Below are positions 39,883-50,111 of a stretch of 64,000 bases of DNA, one piece after another. The stretch is from the NCBI RefSeq assembly GCF_964204645.1, contig NC_134031.1:11508501-11572500 (forward strand), given 5' to 3'. Both the position numbers and the translations under genes were made by a program. The notes under the pieces were generated by a model. It saw only the letters and a list, made by a program, of their open reading frames with translations. It had not been told where the DNA came from and ran no database searches. How positions within the stretch are numbered: position 1 is the stretch's first letter; the number at the start of each line of letters is the position of its first letter. Source of the DNA: Tubulanus polymorphus (Eukaryota; Nemertea; Palaeonemertea; Tubulaniformes; Tubulanidae).

Positions 39883-40704
39883 TTAATCTCTACATCTTAT
39901 AACTAATTCATAAATTACAGGGAAATTATTTAAATCAATTAAGTATCCATTGTGATTTCTTACTTCTAATTTGAAATTATTGAAATGTGGTATACAAGGT
40001 TTAAAATCACATTCAGCTAAATTATAATTTATTTGCCTTCCAAATTGTTTAACATTCTTCAATGGTAAAATATTTAATATACTAGAATTACAAATTGTAT
40101 CTTTATTTGCTTCAAATGTTTTTGTAGGATCAATTAAATTGCAATAAATATAAAAATGTGTAAAAGGTATTAAATTTGATATACCGTATATGTTTCCTAC
40201 AATAATTTTAACTGGATGAATTCCTAACAGTTTAGCAAAAGGTTTTTTTACCAAGTAAGCATGTTTTCTTGAAGGTAAAATAGTACCAATAAGATTTTCA
40301 TCATCAAACTTTATTTTAATTTTATTAGAGCTCTCACTTTTTATGAATTTAATATTAAATTTAGAATCACTACCTAATATAATCCGAGCTTTTCTATTAA
40401 TTTCTTGCTCTAATGTTTCTAAATTATAAAATCCTGGTGTAAGCATAAGATGAATCCAGTCATGTATAATTTTATCATAATTAAAAAAGGTTCTATGTTC
40501 ATTAGTTTTATCTGATACATTATAAAAAGAGTAACATAAACTTATATTAACTAATTTTAAATCAAAACAATTCTTAAATTCTCTATCTAATTGTATTAGT
40601 AAATTATGTGATTTATAATTTGTAAGTTTTCTAGAATCAACAAATATTCTGTATTCTTTTAATTCTACCATTATTTGTAACATAAAAAAATTACCGCTCA
40701 TCAC
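39883..40704 (-). CDS. Penton-like protein of Polinton C
   Basis: The same family as 8571-9326, with the PGFYNLETLEQEIN and FNNFKLEVRNHNGYLIDLNNF motifs intact. The ATG at 40671 (MVELKEYR) matches the A start; the in-frame extension to 40704 is probably untranslated. The central region (about residues 60-150) has diverged from A. Confidence 0.65.
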   Translation of the reverse strand: MMSGNFFMLQIMVELKEYRIFVDSRKLTNYKSHNLLIQLDREFKNCFDLKLVNISLCYSFYNVSDKTNEHRTFFNYDKIIHDWIHLMLTPGFYNLETLEQEINRKARIILGSDSKFNIKFIKSESSNKIKIKFDDENLIGTILPSRKHAYLVKKPFAKLLGIHPVKIIVGNIYGISNLIPFTHFYIYCNLIDPTKTFEANKDTICNSSILNILPLKNVKQFGRQINYNLAECDFKPCIPHFNNFKLEVRNHNGYLIDLNNFPVIYELVIRCRD

Positions 40705-40740
40705 TAAAAATTAATTTTGATAAAAATTTTTCCTTAATAA

Positions 40741-42076
40741 ATGGATGAGAAGATACCATGCGAAATTTGTGGTGAACTTCTAAGAAAAAAGTAATATGGC
40801 TCGACATATGAAAAAACATGATGAAAATTATGAACCCCCTAAAATAAACTGCCCAAAATGTAATAAATTATTCTCAAGAAATTATGTTAAAAAATATTCA
40901 GAGAAGTGTAAAATTAATGGCGCAACGGCTAATGTTGATAGTAACGAAAGTAATTGTAATTCTGTTGAAGTTGAACCAGAAATTATTTGGAAAAGACCTT
41001 TCTTATTCTATGACAAGGATAATATAAAAGATCATATCTGCGAGCCTTGTCGAAAAAAATATAACCCTGAAAATATAGAAGATTGGGAGAATCATCAATT
41101 TCGTAAAGTACATATAGATAAAATTGCTAATAAATTTGAAGCAGAATTCAATGAAAGAAAAAATAGTTTATTAGAAAAAATAAAATATGTGAAAACGTTA
41201 CCAGATAATAAAGAAACAGTTGAAAAGTTAGAAAAACAATATAATGAATTAACAAGAAAAACATATTATTGTAAATATTGTAAATTGATTATTACAACAA
41301 GTAATTCAAATCTACATAATAGAACAATAAAACATAAAGAAAACGTAAGAAAATACCAGGAGCTTAATGAAGATCTATTACCAATAAATTATAAACAAAA
41401 ATGACCACAATGTAATTATGCGACCTTAAGGCAAGAAGGTACTGTGTTATTTTGTAATGAATGTGGATGGCAAAAGAATTTATGGGGTGAAGAAAAAACT
41501 TTTTTGAGAGATTTTCTCATAGAACCAAAATTAAATTATCTAGATGAAATTTTTAAAATATTTTCTATAGAAGATCATACACCAGAATATATGCAATGGC
41601 TTGAAAAAATGAAAATGATAGAAAATAAAAATGGTGAAATAACTAAAAAAGATATAATAAAAACAATTATTCCATCAACATTTAACACAAAACAAAAGAA
41701 AATGTATTTATATTTATTATTTAATGATTATTATGAAAAACCTAAATTAACAGAAGAAGATATGGAAAATATAAAAAAAACATTCAAACAAATATTAATG
41801 TATCATTTGGAAAATAGAATAACAGATTCAATTAATTATGAATTATTTTTAGATAAGATTGTAAATTATTTAAACATCGATATTATAATTCTATTTGACG
41901 AATTAACAAACAAAAAGAAACAAAGAGAGCGATATGAAATGTGGTACAAGATAGAACTTTATTTAAATGAGAAAAATGAAATGGAAGAACCTAAACAAAT
42001 TATACAAGAACAATTAAATGAAAATGAAGAAGCCAATAGTGATTTCGAGTATGATGATATTGATTTTATGTTTTAA
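40741..42076 (+). pseudogene. Zinc-finger gene unique to Polinton C, antisense to its neighbours
   Basis: The ATG at 40741 in AATAAATG starts a CEICGELL finger. A frameshift near 40790 leads to an open frame 40796-41404 with CPKCNKLFS, CEPCRKKY and CKYCKLII clusters. After a stop and another shift, 41444-42076 continues with CNECGWQKN and an acidic C terminus. It occupies the place where A has the OB-like gene and converges on PolB. Possibly a regulator; function unknown. Confidence 0.6.
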
Positions 42077-45000
42077 TGGCCATAAGGTAATGTTTTTATA
42101 CCATCATCAAAAATATGCCTTTTATCATCAAATGGATTCAAACTAGTTTTTTCAACTTCATTAATGTACATCTCGTGATTTTCTGATCAATTCATTTTAT
42201 GTTTCATTACAATTGAGTTATATTAACACTTTATATAATCTTGAAATTCTATATGTTTATCAACCACATGTTTTCTTATTCCTTTTAACTTTTTAGCTTC
42301 ATGATCTTTTGTTCTATAACTATACATTTTACTTCTTATCTCAACAAATTCAATCATTTCATCACCCCCTAATTCATCTTTAAATTTACCAGGAATCTTT
42401 TTATTATCATTGCTAAATAGTTCATGATCTTTGGGATAATTGCTAAAATCAAAATGATGTTTTAATGTTTTTAAGTCTTTTGTTATGTCATTTGTCTTGA
42501 TTTTTAGTATGTAACTGTCAGTATTTTTTGCAATTAATGGAAATCCACAGTTAAATGTACCATCTTCAGTTGATAAATCATAAACATAATCTGATGGTTT
42601 ATATATTTCAAATAAATCTTTAACTTCTTCTGTTAATTCTTTTTCTACATGCCTTAAATTAAAACAATTTGGTTTAGATTTAATTAATTCTATATTCATA
42701 TTAAATCCTAATGAACTGCATAATATATTTAATCCTGATATAGCAACTTTCCTTTCTGTGCGAAGGTTATCTTTTTATCCTTTGTAAATTTTTTATTTTA
42801 GTGCCATCTGCGGCATAGAATCCAATGAAGAACCACTTTCTTAAATTATTTTTTGCATTTAATACATAATCTGGTACTATCTTTTCTTTTGTTGAAGTAT
42901 TACTTTTCACTATTGCATGAATATAGAATTCATCATTATATTTTATAGCAAAATCTTTAGGATTATTTACAAGTATTCTATAAACTGCTGATGATTTCAT
43001 AACATCTATGATTTTAAATATTTTATGAGAATAAACTTATTCACAGAATTTCTTAATTCTTTCTAATAATTTCAAATCTTGATTGCATAAATACCAACAA
43101 TATTTATTACCCCAAACATAATTATACACACCTGCTGAACCATCACCCATGAAAAATCCTTTGATAAAATATTCTTTTTCTTCTAATGTTTCAGGTTCTA
43201 TATTATAAATATTATCAATAATTTCATCAAATGATATATGATTCATTCTTTGGAAAAATCTTTTATGTAATAATTCATCTCCAATTTTTATATCAGTTGG
43301 TTTTATTTCATAGCCATTTCGTTTAATTAAACTATGATCTTCTGTAACATCTACAAACCCTAATTTAGTTCTAACTCTATAGATTTTCTTATTTGTTTTA
43401 TGTCTAATAATATTCTTTAATTTTATCCATCCATTTCTTGTCCAAACATCCATTAATTCATTTATTTGTATTAATTCTTTTTCATCATATGAAATATAAC
43501 ATTCATTTTGTTTTGGAATTATTTCTGAAATTCTTCTTATCAATATTTTATCATTACATTTTAATAATATTGGGGTGTCAGCTGTTACAGAATCAAAATA
43601 TAATATTTCAATATGCTTTTCCCCAAAAAGTGGTTGTAAAACATTATAATAAAAATCAAACATTGATAATTTTGATACTTCTAAAACAGTTGAACCAATG
43701 AATATAGGTTTATTAAATTTCATTGACGTTCTTTTTAATTTAACTGCTGTTAAATAATCTTCAAATCTTTCCTAAATGTCTAGGACTTGATTGTAAATGT
43801 CTTAATCGTTCAGAATTATTTACTAATTCAATATCATTTCTATTTCTAATATTTTCGCATGTTTTACCATAAAAACTATTATTCATTAATTTGAAGAAAT
43901 CTTTTTCAAAATCTGGTTTTGATATGGTTCTCTGTTGAGTATTGAAATCTATATATTTTTCTAACCACTTCGATTGATTAAATTCAATATATCTATGTAC
44001 TTTCTTTAATTTCATTCCTTGTTTTAGATAAAATTTATATTCTATAATAAACAATATAATTGTATTTATTATTTTGAGTAAGTATTAATTTTTCTGTAAA
44101 AACATGATCTTTCGGTTTTATTTTCTTCTGGTATTCACTTAAATAACTATCATCTACAGTTAAATGTTCTGGGCATTAAGGTAAGTTTCTTGTTTTAAAC
44201 TTTATATTTTCAGGATATTCTAAATCAACTACAAAGAAATAACCAATTGGTGCTTCATCTTCTAAACTCATAATTGCGCTTTCCCAATTAGTTTTATCAT
44301 CATTTTCAACTTCTGTTAATATAAAATTTCTATATGGTTGGGGTTGCATCATTGCCCAGCCATATAAATTATTGGCGTCAATATATAATAATTTATATTC
44401 ATCATTTGCTTTAAAATATCTATCTCCCATAACACCACTAATTCCACCTCTAATTGATTTTTCAAATAATAAAACCATATCTGGTTCTTTTAATAAATCT
44501 AATTCTACATTTGTATATTTTAAACCACATTGCCAGGTTAAACCAGGACTAGAGTAGCAATAACAACGATCAACATTAAAATGATTCAAATTAACTTCTC
44601 TAAATTTTTCAAATATGTCAGCCAATATCATAACATCTGATTTTAAATATAAATCAACTAATTCACCATGATTTTTCATCTTAAAATGGTTCCAAATATT
44701 TAATGTTCTATTAAACACTTCATCTTTCACATACTCCTCTTTTAATTGATCATAAAATTGATCTTTTAATAATTCTGTTACATTAAAATCATTGTGTGTT
44801 TTATAAAATGAATAAGGAATTGCGCCTTTATATCTCAATAATTTAAAATCTTGTTCATTGGATAATAATATCGAGTTATAACAAAATCATTATCAACTAA
44901 ACTTTTTGATAAATTATCTAATGAACTTGCTAGAAATCTATAAGAATCTAAAAATCTAATGCAACCAAATTGAAATGAAATATAATTTTCAGATGTTTTA

Positions 45001-47098
45001 GGTAATAGTTTAAAATCATATTTTCTTACATTTACGTCATTCATAGCATTATATTCTTCTATTTCTTGATTAATTGCGCCCAATTTTCCCGATAATTGTT
45101 TTGTAAATAGATGGGTATCATAGCCTGATAAATTATGAAATAATATTGGTACGAAATTAACTTTCTTAGCTTGTAAATTGCAATCTTCTTGAGCAGCTCC
45201 ACGATATTTTGAATTTAAATGATCATGATCTCTAACTTTTTTATCAAATGAATAAAAACGTTTTTCACAATAACAACAATGAGTTGCATAATTAAAATCA
45301 ATTTCATCTTTTGTCATAACTATTCTTTTATTTTTTGTTTAATAATTTTGCAAAATCACTTTCTAATTCAATCATTTTGTCACAAAAATCATTAACTACA
45401 TTTTCACCTCTAAAAGAAATATATTAACTTTCATATAATTCGGGATAATTTGATTTGATGTAAATTCCATAAGCAGCAGCTCTTTGATGAACTTAATTGT
45501 ATTTATAATTGGTGGGTCTTGAATTATATCTTCATTTAGTTCATTTCCTTTATCCATTGATTTTAATAATTGCTGTTTGTTATATATTTCTTTTCTCTCT
45601 TGATCAGTTGGAGTTACAAATGGAACAATATTTTTAAATTTATGATTAGTAAATTTCAATTTATAATCTTTTTCTGTTGGCATTATTAATTTACAAAAAT
45701 CTTTATTATCACATAATTCTTTATGTTTCAGTAAAGCATTCTCACATCTAAATTTAGATAAATATTTTCTACATAGATAAATTTTATTATGGTGATCACT
45801 TTCTGTTCTAATGAATAAATCAATTTGTTTTAACCACATATAATGTTCATTTTCATCTTTTTTGTAATATAACAAATCTATAGCATTTTCATCATCATAA
45901 TATTCTGTTAAATATAAAGCTTCCAGTGTATAATCTTTAATATTTTCACCTTTTGTCTTTGGTAATTGCATTAATTCGAATACATTTATTTTTAAATTAT
46001 TAATTTTTTCTATTTTGGGTATCATTTTTATAGTTACTGGATATTGATCAATTTTATATAATGTTTCATATTTCCGGTATTTTGTTATTCTAAAACTATG
46101 TGTTATATCTTCTGTTGGGTGTAAGCAACTAATAATTGACCGTAGAAAACATTTATTATCTTCATTTTGAATATTTATTACTGCTTTTGTTGTAAATGGT
46201 AATTTAATATAAGATGATGCTTTAATATCCTCCTTTTCTGTTGTAAAGTTTGAATCATTTTTAAACATTTTATTACTTTTTGATGTTTTATTTCTTTTTG
46301 TATTATAAACATTTAAATCTAAAAATATAATTTCATTCAATGTTAAGCCAGAACCCTCAAAATATCTTTCTTCAATATGACGTTTAAATTCATTAAATAT
46401 TTTTTCTAATTTCTCTTTTATTTGTGTTTTTGAAATTATTTCTTCAGAGAGTGTTTGAATATTATAATCCATTTTATCTTCTGACTTTAAAAAACTTACT
46501 TTCCCAGAGATACTAATTTTTGGATATTCAACATTGTTATCAAATCTAGTATTTTTTCTATTATTTCATTAAATTTACTATAATCTTCTATTGTTGTACC
46601 TTTAAAAAATCTAAATATAATAGCTGCAGGACCAATTTAACTACGTAATGTTTCTAATATTTCAATTGTATCTTTTATTTCTAGTGAATCAATATAATTT
46701 CTAACATTTTCCATGTAAGGTTTATTTGAAATGGATTTAGTTTTGGAAGTTGGTTTTTTTACTTTTTGAGGTTTATCATCGAAATAATCTTTTCCTAAAA
46801 CATTATTACTCAAATTTTGATGGTGTTTTTGTGATTCGAGATGTCTATTATAATTCCTTTTTGTTATAAATTCATCACAAACTTCACATTTTATTTCATC
46901 CACATTCATATCATCTAATCGTTCTTTTCTTTCATTTGTATTATCTAGTGTTTCAAAATCTATTACATTTTTTATATGATTTGCAGTTTTTTCATGTCGT
47001 GATTTTTGGGATTTATCGATGTATTTTTTACAATATTGGCAATAATATTGATTTTTATTAACATTATTATTTTCTGGCTGGTGTTCATTCTCCCCCAT
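42077..47098 (-). pseudogene. polB: PolB of Polinton C with zinc-finger leader and intein, multiply broken
   Basis: The leader starts at 47098 (YYCQYCKKYIDKSQKSRH finger), adjacent to the terminal sequence. Polymerase pieces follow leftward in several frames: 46472-45396 (N-terminal region and finger), 45317-44835 (endonuclease VII-like HDHLNSKYRGAAQ and exonuclease FHNLSGYDTHLF), 44838-44176 (YIDANNLYG motif A), 44054-43761 (LMNNSFYGK motif B), 43723-43592, then the intein, then 42522 down to about 42077. At least five frameshifts or stops separate them. Motif C is interrupted by the intein. Confidence 0.9.
42523..43591 (-). other. Intein at the PolB motif C site, degraded homing-endonuclease type
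   Basis: The insertion lies between the first D and TDS of the YFDTDS motif, the known pol-c intein position. Block A is SVTADTPILLK, block B is VTEDHSLI, LAGLIDADG-type motifs are KGFFMGDGSAG and FIGFYAADG, and the C-terminal block is YVYDLSTEDGTF ending AKN before the extein T. About 356 codons. A TAA at 43037-43039 and two frameshifts near 42785 and 42750 inactivate it. The usual penultimate His is replaced by Lys, which could also impair splicing. Confidence 0.92.
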
Positions 47099-47182
47099 TT
47101 ATTAGGAAAAAAAATTACTTGTGGTGATGAGTGGTGTCTCGACCTTCGACCTCTGGTATGAAACAACACATTTCCTATTACT
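47099..47182. repeat. Terminus of Polinton C
   Basis: Ends CCTATTACT, inverse of the AGTAATAGG start seen in A. It contains ATTACTTGTGGTGATGAGTG, also found near the D terminus at about 49675. The first gene starts only a few bases inside it. Confidence 0.8.
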
Positions 47183-47575
47183 GTTGTATATGTTGGTTGT
47201 TCTAACATAAAATCATTTATATCTTTATATTTAACTACATTTTGTGGGATTATCTTATCTAATTTATCTTGTTTTACTTGACGCTATATATTTTTGGTAG
47301 AAGAATAAGCAACCGAACTCTCAGGGTTATAATATAAATTTCTTAAATATTGTTCTTTAGCATTTCTAGTTTTTTATCCCCCATTTATATATCGTTAATT
47401 TTAACTTTATATTTTTAATATTGAACACTATGTAATTGATAATTTATGATATTTAATTGCGCATCAGATATAAGATAAATGTGCATTTTGAAATTTAAAC
47501 TTTCTTTTTCCTTTTTCATGAATAATTGTATTCCATCTTTTGTATTTTGTAGTTTTTCCCCAGAACCAATATATT
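47183..47575 (-). pseudogene. Integrase and capsid-protein fragments of Polinton D
   Basis: 47183-47385 matches the integrase N terminus (same region as 34037-34249) and 47395-47575 matches the C-terminal 60 codons of the major capsid protein, with stops and shifts. The neighbourship of the two genes repeats that of Polinton C, so it is a stable arrangement in this lineage. Confidence 0.75.
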
Positions 47576-47576
47576 A

Positions 47577-47696
47577 AAAAATTTCTTTAACTGTTTTTGG
47601 ATCTAATACAATAAATTTATTATTTCTATCATAATAGAAATATTACTAGAAATAATAAATTTATTGTATTAGATCCTGAAACAGTTAAAGAAAATT
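47577..47696. repeat. Foldback duplication of ATPase sequence
   Basis: 47577-47636 is an inverted copy of 47640-47696, both derived from the ATPase gene, around a very short centre. It marks the point where the capsid fragment was joined to the ATPase gene and resembles a template-switch inversion scar. Confidence 0.8.
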
Positions 47697-48073
47697 TAGA
47701 TAATTGTATAAAAATAGCAATTGATATTTATAAAGGATCAAATACATTATTTGTAATAGAAGATTGTGCACATTTACATGATTCAAAAATTAGAAAGAGT
47801 GAAGTATGTTATTTAGCTTTCTCTGGAAGACATTTGGGATAACGTGGGTTTTAAATCAAAAATATAATTCAATTGTTAAAGATTTTAGAGAAAACATTTG
47901 ATTTTTAGTATTATTCTACAAGAAAGATAGAAAATCGATGAAAAATGCGCTTGAGGAAAATGATATTATTCCACATGATTTACATAATGAATATATGGAT
48001 AAATTGAAAAATAACAAAAGATCAAAATTACTATTTCGATTACAACACCCATTTGAATATGAATTCATTTAAA
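47641..48073 (+). pseudogene. Packaging ATPase of Polinton D, truncated
   Basis: Matches the second half of the A ATPase: the Walker B-like TLFVIEDCAHLHDSK and the SGRHLG motif, then a frameshift near 47837 and further breaks to the RLQHPFEYEFI end. Walker A is absent. The Walker B acid pair differs from A (ED for DD). Confidence 0.85.
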
Positions 48074-48078
48074 CTCAA

Positions 48079-48247
48079 CTAGCTGGTTAATCTAGTATAT
48101 TTTAGTCACATTCTAGTCAAATCTTAGTTATTCGTAGTTGAAACAAAAATCAAATAAATTTCAACAAGAAATAAATAAAAACAATAATATTTCGACTAGC
48201 ATGTTAATCTAGTATATTTTTAGTTACATTCTAGTTAAATTCTAGTT
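48079..48247. repeat. Direct repeats with TCTAGT words upstream of the 200-residue gene
   Basis: Two about 52-bp copies (48079-48130 and 48195-48247), each with GTTAATCTAGTATATTTT and ACATTCTAGT. They lie just before the gene start at 48276 and could be regulatory. Confidence 0.6.
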
Positions 48248-48275
48248 GCAACAACACAATTTTTTTGTTTTATAA

Positions 48276-48825
48276 ATGGGAGGTGAAAAGAAAGGAAAAT
48301 CTAAAAATAGTGATGTTCCAATTGAAAAAACTTTGGATGATTAATATAGGTATAACAGAAACAAAATTAACACCAGATAATAATGGTGCTTTAAATGATA
48401 TTACTACAAACAATAATTATGAATATTATCTTTATTGTAAACATCAATTAGAAATATTTATAGCATCTGGGAAATGTAAAAGTTTTATTAGCAAAAATTT
48501 AACTTATAATGAATAAGATGCAATGAAATCAGATGAAATTATTAAATTATTTAAGATTTATGAAACTGCGAGAATAGCTAGAATTAATGATGCGATATCA
48601 GAAAATGTATTAAAAGGTTATAGTAAATTATGTAAATACATGCTACCAATTCAAGATGAAAATAGATTATATTCCGATTTAGAAAATGATTATTTAGTTA
48701 TGACTGAATTTAATGAATGGATTGGATATTCATCATTTCAATTAGGTGGATTTATGACATTATCAACTGGAGTTATGACATTTTCAAATATTGAAAGTAA
48801 AATTTTTTCTATAATAAATGAGTGA
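48276..48825 (+). pseudogene. 200-residue-type protein of Polinton D, broken
   Basis: The ATG at 48276 is in TATAAATG. A frameshift near 48340 and one in-frame TAA at 48514-48516 interrupt it; otherwise it tracks the A gene at 18551-19153 (YEYYLYCKHQLEIFIASGK; FKIYETARIARINDAI). It overlaps the next gene start by 8 bp, exactly as in A. Confidence 0.8.
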
Positions 48826-49186
48826 AGTGGAAGAGGTGAAAGGATTAACTGTAAAGAAAAAACCGAGATCACAGAAACATATTGAATGGTCTCGGCAATT
48901 AGGAATTAAATCGAGAGAATTTAAAAAAGCTATAAAAGAAAAAATAAATAATGAAAATGTTAATAATAATGGTGAAAATATTTTTATTTCTACTCCTTCT
49001 GATAATAGAATATATGATAAATATTTATATTTTACAACTGGATTTGTAATTGTATTCATTTTGATTGGGTGTAGTTGGTATAAAAAATCAAATAATATTT
49101 ATGTTATTAATAATTCTGAAACAACTACTATCAAAAATGAAAATACTTCTGAAATTCCAAAATCCACAATAAAAGAAATGGATTAA
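48818..49186 (+). CDS. 122-residue membrane protein of Polinton D
   Basis: Open, start in AATAAATG, same length as the A protein (18190-18558). Basic N terminus, one membrane segment (LYFTTGFVIVFILIGCSWY, about 67-85) and a polar tail ending KEMD. Confidence 0.7.
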   Translation: MSEVEEVKGLTVKKKPRSQKHIEWSRQLGIKSREFKKAIKEKINNENVNNNGENIFISTPSDNRIYDKYLYFTTGFVIVFILIGCSWYKKSNNIYVINNSETTTIKNENTSEIPKSTIKEMD

Positions 49187-49231
49187 TATTTTAGAAAAAC
49201 AGCAAAAAAATAATTTCATTGATTCTAATTG

Positions 49232-49300
49232 AATATCTCACTACTTTTGTCTGTCTATGCGGAGCAATTAAATTGTCCAGATAAGTCATTTCGGATTCTC
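49232..49300. ncRNA. Conserved non-coding block, Polinton D copy
   Basis: Counterpart of 19400-19472. It contains GTCCAGATAAGTCATTTCGG and AATATCTCACTAC. The RNA label is a placeholder for an unknown function. Confidence 0.45.
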
Positions 49301-49334
49301 AATATTTAATCAATTTTATTATCAATTTATTTTT

Positions 49335-49660
49335 TTAACCAACAACTTCTAAATCATGATGCCCGTCTTCATTTTTCCCATGGTAAATTATTTTAAATCC
49401 TTTAAATCTTTTAATTCCTCTGTACTCAATGAAACCTATTTATCAGGTAAAAATACTTTAAATTCCCGCGTTGTACTAACATTACAGTAAGTTAAATTTG
49501 CTGATACTTTCTCTCCATGTTTAGTTTTTATCTTTTCTAATTTTGATATTTTGTGTTCAATTTCATTTGTAACATCGACTAACTTTTTTATTTCAAATTG
49601 TTTTTTTGCTGGTTTTATTCTGTTATTTACTGTTGCTAAGAATGCTTTTCTATTTCCCAT
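49335..49660 (-). pseudogene. OB-fold-like small protein of Polinton D, broken
   Basis: Homologue of 8212-8553. Open from the ATG at 49660 to 49436 (EFKVFLPDK), then a stop, with the remaining conserved end (KNEDGHHD-like) readable to 49335 after a shift. It begins right beside the terminus, where C has the PolB leader, so gene order at the ends differs between elements. Confidence 0.65.
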
Positions 49661-49662
49661 TT

Positions 49663-49745
49663 ATTATGGGAAAAAATTACTTGTGGTGATGAGTGGTGTG
49701 TCGTTCTCTCGTTCTCTGATCTGAACCCAAAATTTCCTAATTACT
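49663..49745. repeat. Terminus of Polinton D
   Basis: Ends TTTCCTAATTACT at 49745 and shares ATTACTTGTGGTGATGAGTG with the C terminus. The outer part (GTTCTCTGATCTGAACCCAA) resembles, in inverted form, the insert in Polinton B near 23216. Confidence 0.75.
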
Positions 49746-49750
49746 ACGCT

Positions 49751-50069
49751 TGTGAATGACGATTTGATGAATGGGTAACTCTGGATAGGATTACAGTCCT
49801 CTCTCTCGCATTATCGCTCGCTGTGTGCTCAGAGTTTGTGAGCTGAACCTGTTTGTATTGTATTTTGCATTTCTAAACTCTATGAACTTGTACAGTCTTT
49901 ATTCTGAATCTCTCTTCTAGCACTATTTCTGTGCACCCCGCTATCCCCTCCGATTTGTATCTAAACCATGTACTTGTAAATACATTTATTCCGAATAAAA
50001 CCACGGTAAAAGGCAGATAGTCGTTGTCTTCATATTCTGGGACCTATTGTTGGCCGTCTTTACCCAACA
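49751..50069 (+). repeat. 5' LTR of the BEL element
   Basis: 319 bp with TG...CA ends (TGTGAATGACG to TTACCCAACA) and an AATAAA signal near 49995. Its first 28 bp recur at 56827-56854. Confidence 0.9.
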
Positions 50070-50070
50070 T

Positions 50071-50088
50071 TTTGGTCCCTCGAGCCGG
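50071..50088 (+). promoter_or_regulatory. Primer binding site
   Basis: TTTGGTCCCTCGAGCCGG directly follows the LTR and matches the usual BEL/Pao primer-site pattern of this type. The complementary tRNA cannot be named with certainty here. Confidence 0.7.
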
Positions 50089-50111
50089 ATGCTAGATGAC
50101 GGACAACGATG

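Larger units (their letters stand above)
34030..47182 (-). mobile_element. Polinton C: reversed, decayed, left end lost
   Basis: Genes run leftward from the terminus at 47182 in the same order as in A: zinc-finger leader and PolB, penton-like protein, the 99-, 73-, 140-, 144-, 463- and 490-residue proteins, major capsid protein. An integrase N terminus then follows the capsid gene directly. No ATPase, HNH gene or second terminal repeat is present, so at least several kilobases are missing near 34000. It differs from A by a PolB intein, a zinc-finger gene in place of the OB-like gene, and the integrase location. Its right flank is the integrase gene of Polinton D. The left limit is approximate. 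Confidence 0.85.
47183..49745. mobile_element. Polinton D remnant
   Basis: Holds, in order: the integrase N-terminal and capsid C-terminal fragments (minus strand), a foldback junction, an ATPase pseudogene, the 200- and 122-residue gene pair (plus), the conserved non-coding block, the OB-like gene remnant (minus), and a terminus ending CCTAATTACT at 49745. Polinton C begins exactly inside the D integrase fragment at 47182/47183, so C inserted into D. Confidence 0.8.
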
